NCBI RefSeq assembly: GCF_900115295.1
Contig: NZ_FOVZ01000005.1
Location: forward strand, 62,001-126,000
Direction: 5' to 3'
Origin: Sphingomonas sp. OK281
GTDB lineage: Bacteria; Pseudomonadota; Alphaproteobacteria; Sphingomonadales; Sphingomonadaceae
Length of the DNA stretch: 64,000 bases
A model generated the notes under the pieces. The model did no database searches. It saw only the letters and a program-made list of their open reading frames with translations, and was not told where the DNA came from. The translations under genes were made by a program, and so were the position numbers. Position 1 is the first letter of the stretch. Every line of letters begins with the position of its first letter. This document shows, in pieces, positions 61,525 to 64,000 of this stretch.

Positions 61525-61751
61525 CCGGGGGGAAATTCCGCCGATGTTCGCGACCTCCCTTGAGGACAGATCCTCATCTGCGTCAACCGACTTCGACGTG
61601 CGAACACCATGGAGCGACTTCCAAGTCTGCTCCTGGCGAAACCGGGCGTTATTGTGAGGACGGCGGTGCGGAACGGAGTCGAAACGCAAGATGGACCGCC
61701 CTCAGCGCAGAGCCCACACGCGGTAACAGCCGCGCTAGTGGATCGACACTG

Positions 61752-62762
61752 TTACCGATCACCTTGACCAAGTGGTTCACCGGAAGGGAGCGAGCCGAAA
61801 CTTGCAAGCCGGTCTCGGATCAAGGCTTCGGCTTCGAGCATTATGCGGTCGATCAGCCGCTTTACGCTTGGAATGTCGTCGATCAGACCAGCAACCATCC
61901 CGCAGCTCCAGGCTCCCGCTGATAAATCTCCGTCGACCATCACGCGGGGGTAGACGCCCATGACCTCGTCCCGGATGTCGTCGATGGTGAGTGCGACACC
62001 CTTGGTACGCTCGATTTCGACGATGCGGTCCACGCCCGCGTTCGCCAATACCCGTTCGGTGTTGCGCAGCGAACGCATGATCAGGCGAGTGTCGAGTTCT
62101 GTGGCGTCGAGAAGCGCCTGTTTCACGTTTTGGTGAACAGGGGCATCTTGCGTCGCGATGAATCGGGTGCCCATATTGATGCCGTCGGCGCCGAGCGCCA
62201 GTGCTGCAACGAGGCTCCGAGCGTCCGCCATTCCCCCTGACGCAAGGAAGGGAATAGAAAGCTGGTTGGCCGCAAGCGGCAACAGGATGAAATTTGGAAC
62301 ATCGTCCTCGCCGGGGTGTCCGCCGCATTCGAATCCATCGATACTCACCGCATCGCATCCGATATTTTGCGCCTTGAGCGCATGGCGGATCGACGTGCAT
62401 TTGTGCACGACCTTGATTCCTGCCGCTTTCAAGGCCTGCATATGCTCGGCCGGATTGCGACCTGCGGTCTCGACGACCCGCACGCCGCCTTCGGCAATCG
62501 CAGCGATATACTCGGCATAGGGGGGATCCGAGAATGTCGGAAGAAAGGTGAGGTTCACGGCAAACGGCTGGTCGGTCAACGTCTTGCATCGCGCGATCTC
62601 GGACGCCAGGCGCTCCGGAGTTTTTTGCGTCAATCCCGTGATCGTCCCAAGTCCGCCTGCGTTCGAGACTGCAGCGGCGAGTTCCGCCAGTCCGACGAAG
62701 TGCATCCCGCCCTGCATGATGGGGGTCTTGATCCCGAGCAGTTCCGTGATTCTGGTCCGCAT
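61752..62762 (-). CDS. Nitronate monooxygenase family protein
   Basis: The 336-residue FMN-dependent TIM-barrel enzyme matches nitronate monooxygenase/2-nitropropane dioxygenase: TPIMQGGMHFVGLAELAAAVSNAGGLGTI, VHKCTSIRHALKAQNIGCDAVSIDGFECGGHPGE (flavin and active site), LASGGMADARSLVAALALGADGINMGTRFIAT. Such enzymes detoxify nitronates such as 3-nitropropionate, though homologues may act on other acyl substrates. ATG 62762 opens the canonical N-terminus. The gene stands alone. Confidence 0.92.
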   Translation of the reverse strand: MRTRITELLGIKTPIMQGGMHFVGLAELAAAVSNAGGLGTITGLTQKTPERLASEIARCKTLTDQPFAVNLTFLPTFSDPPYAEYIAAIAEGGVRVVETAGRNPAEHMQALKAAGIKVVHKCTSIRHALKAQNIGCDAVSIDGFECGGHPGEDDVPNFILLPLAANQLSIPFLASGGMADARSLVAALALGADGINMGTRFIATQDAPVHQNVKQALLDATELDTRLIMRSLRNTERVLANAGVDRIVEIERTKGVALTIDDIRDEVMGVYPRVMVDGDLSAGAWSCGMVAGLIDDIPSVKRLIDRIMLEAEALIRDRLASFGSLPSGEPLGQGDR

Positions 62763-62984
62763 CGTGTTCGTTCCTCGAGGGTGATGCCTTTGGTCAGGCT
62801 CCACGCATGCTCCAATCTCTAGTGCCCGACTCCGCGAAGTTCGACGCTGGCGAGAGCGTAGTCGGGAAAGATCGCGGCTACGATCGGGTGGAAGGCGCTG
62901 AATGGTGCATCCACCATCGTAATGGCACTGTCCCCGTCGTGTAAGAATACCGGTCTAGGCGGTCCAACATAGCTTCTGGAGCGT

Positions 62985-63560
62985 GTGTTGAGCTGGCTGC
63001 GTGACATCGATCGCTGGTTTATCGCTGAGGTGCTGCCGCACGCGGCAGCCTATCGGGCAAAGGCGGCGTATCTGTGCGGTCGCGACAATGCCGAGGATCT
63101 GGTTCAGGACGCCTATGCGCGCGTCCTGAAGGCGCCGGATCATCGTGCTATCGTGACGCCGCGGGGCTTCGTCATGACGATCGTGCATAATCTTGCGCTC
63201 GAGCGGCTGCGCCGGGCGAACGTCGTGCGGATCGATCTGCTGGCGTCGCTGGATATGCTGGAGGTCGCAGACCCGGCGCCGGATGCGTTTGCAATCGCCT
63301 CCGGTCGATCCGAGCTGCAAAGCCTGCTCGATCTGATCGACGCGCTGCCGCCGCAATGCTCGCGCGTCCTCCACATGCGCAAGGTCCAGGGCATTCCGCC
63401 GGCGCAGATTGCCGAAACGCTTTCCCTATCGGTCTCGACCGTGGAAAAGCATATCGCTAAGGGGCTGGCGCTCATCACGAAAGCCAGGCGCGAGAGCGAG
63501 GCCCAGGTGGAGGAAGCGTGTCCGGCCCTGTCGATATCCCGCAACGTCATGTCGACCTGA
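62985..63560 (+). CDS. ECF-type RNA polymerase sigma factor (FecI-like)
   Basis: The 191-residue sigma factor has region 2 (DRWFIAEVLPHAAAYRAKAAYLCGRDNAEDLVQDAYARVLKA, TPRGFVMTIVHNLALERLRRANVV) and region 4 (LDLIDALPPQCSRVLHMRKVQGIPPAQIAETLSLSVSTVEKHIAKGLALI). The VEKHIAKG end and the partner FecR gene mark it as FecI-type, working in cell-surface signalling with a TonB receptor. The GTG start at 62985 (or TTG 62988) follows GGAG. FecR starts 43 bases before its stop. Confidence 0.9.
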   Translation: MLSWLRDIDRWFIAEVLPHAAAYRAKAAYLCGRDNAEDLVQDAYARVLKAPDHRAIVTPRGFVMTIVHNLALERLRRANVVRIDLLASLDMLEVADPAPDAFAIASGRSELQSLLDLIDALPPQCSRVLHMRKVQGIPPAQIAETLSLSVSTVEKHIAKGLALITKARRESEAQVEEACPALSISRNVMST

Positions 63561-64000
63561 CCGAGCAGGCTGCCGGATGGCTGGCCGCGCTCGACGCGGG
63601 ATCGGCGGATGTCGCGGCCTTCGAGGCTTGGCGCAACGCCGACATCCGCCATGCGGTGGCGTTTGCCGAGGTGGCCGGTACGTGGCGCGATCTCGACGGC
63701 GTGCGAGGCGTGCGCGGCGAGATGCAGCCTGCGCACGCCTGGCCGGATACCGTCGAGCAGCCGAACCGGCGCCGGGTCCTCCGCGCCGCCGGCTCGGTCT
63801 TCGCCGTCGCGGTGGTCGGCGGCAGTGTCGCCTACCGTGCCGCGGCGCGCGACATGGCGGAGACGCGGGTCGGCCAGCGGATGGCGGTCGCGGTGACGCC
63901 CGGCATCACGCTCGACCTCAATACCGACAGTCGCGTCCATTGGCGCGAAGGCACCCCCGCGCGGCTCTGGCTCGATCGCGGGGAGATCGCGGTTCGGCTG
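63518..64000 (+). CDS. FecR-family anti-sigma factor, N-terminal part (cut by window edge)
   Basis: GTG 63518 follows a strong GGAGGAAG site inside the sigma gene. The visible 161 residues show the FecR N-terminal domain (LTEQAAGWLAALDAGSADVAAFEAWRNADIRHAVAFAEV), a transmembrane segment (LRAAGSVFAVAVVGGSVAYRA) and the start of the periplasmic FecR domain (VAVTPGITLDLNTDSRVHW, ARLWLDRGEIAV). It would bind the ECF sigma at the membrane and relay a signal from a TonB receptor. That receptor is expected just beyond the right edge. Confidence 0.9.
   Translation, partial: MSGPVDIPQRHVDLTEQAAGWLAALDAGSADVAAFEAWRNADIRHAVAFAEVAGTWRDLDGVRGVRGEMQPAHAWPDTVEQPNRRRVLRAAGSVFAVAVVGGSVAYRAAARDMAETRVGQRMAVAVTPGITLDLNTDSRVHWREGTPARLWLDRGEIAVRL

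Larger units (their letters stand above)
61216..61751. other. Non-coding region with tRNA scar and GGGTACA repeats
   Basis: The 536 bases hold the 17-base tRNA-Glu end (61424-61440) and the TGTACCCA repeat cluster (61448-61524). No protein frame has a recognisable product. The rest looks like unremarkable intergenic DNA. Confidence 0.6.

Noticed and set aside
61193..61689. Frames of 78 and 132 codons around the tRNA-Glu scar
   Set aside because: They overlap the att-like repeats and each other and show no domain or start signal.
62819..63007. A 62-codon minus-strand frame upstream of the ECF sigma gene
   Set aside because: It overlaps the sigma start and has no ribosome site or similarity I recognise.
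1..64000. CRISPR array, rRNA operon, transposase, integrase or toxin-antitoxin pair
   Set aside because: I found no regularly spaced repeats, rRNA-like segments or proteins with these signatures.

Overview
The window looks like chromosomal DNA from a sphingomonad-type alphaproteobacterium (Sphingomonas or a close relative). The evidence is high GC, long spurious open frames opposite real genes, three large TonB-dependent receptors, an ECF sigma/FecR pair, many LysR/TetR/HxlR regulators, and a CCCCGGC-GAAG-GCCGGGG inverted repeat. No rRNA, intact tRNA, CRISPR array, transposase or integrase gene is visible. Two isolated tRNA 3' ends (initiator tRNA-Met near 13.9 kb, tRNA-Glu near 61.4 kb) look like attachment-site scars.

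Left arm (0.1-12.8 kb): after the start of a thiamine-diphosphate enzyme and a 51-residue membrane protein comes a bidirectional locus centred on an AraC-type regulator. To its right are a gallate dioxygenase, an aromatic-acid MFS transporter and an outer-membrane channel. To its left, on the other strand, are a TonB-dependent receptor, a secreted alpha/beta hydrolase coupled to it by an ATGA overlap, and a secreted PEBP-carboxylesterase fusion. I infer a gallate and gallate-ester (tannin-like) utilisation locus. The lower pathway for the ring-cleavage product is not in the window.

12.8-14.4 kb is gene-poor and ends at the tRNA-Met scar. 14.4-27.5 kb is a mosaic of regulators paired with small oxidoreductases: acetyltransferase/DUF1349/TetR, HxlR/azoreductase, aldo-keto reductase/LysR, SDR-MDR-hydrolase/TetR, SDR/HxlR, a renalase-like flavoprotein, and aldo-keto reductase/LysR. 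Several operators can be read directly, including a perfect 22-bp palindrome. Both HxlR proteins have one cysteine near the N-terminus, which suggests redox or quinone sensing.

27.7-37.2 kb: a MocR regulator sits upstream of a TonB receptor, S9 peptidase and HSL-type esterase operon. A PaiB-like protein with a coupled 13-codon leader and a divergent Tat-type amidohydrolase follow, consistent with uptake and hydrolysis of a peptide or amide-like substrate.

37.2-47.3 kb holds envelope and stress functions: a PAS-LuxR regulator, a GlsB-type protein, a PepSY-like protein, a GSP17M-like protein, a YciF-like protein, a disordered protein, a zinc dehydrogenase, a class II photolyase, DUF2721 and a potassium channel, with several intergenic stem-loops and a REP-like doublet.

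47.5-64 kb: a third TonB receptor, an outer-membrane transporter-like protein, a ClC channel, a dienelactone hydrolase, an ankyrin pseudogene, a class A beta-lactamase-like protein lacking the usual omega-loop glutamate, two RibD-like reductases, a PQQ/haem c alcohol dehydrogenase overlapping a CoA racemase, a LysR gene divergent from a hydroxynitrile-lyase-like cupin plus carboxymuconolactone decarboxylase-like pair, the tRNA-Glu scar, a nitronate monooxygenase, and an ECF sigma factor with the start of its FecR partner at the right edge.
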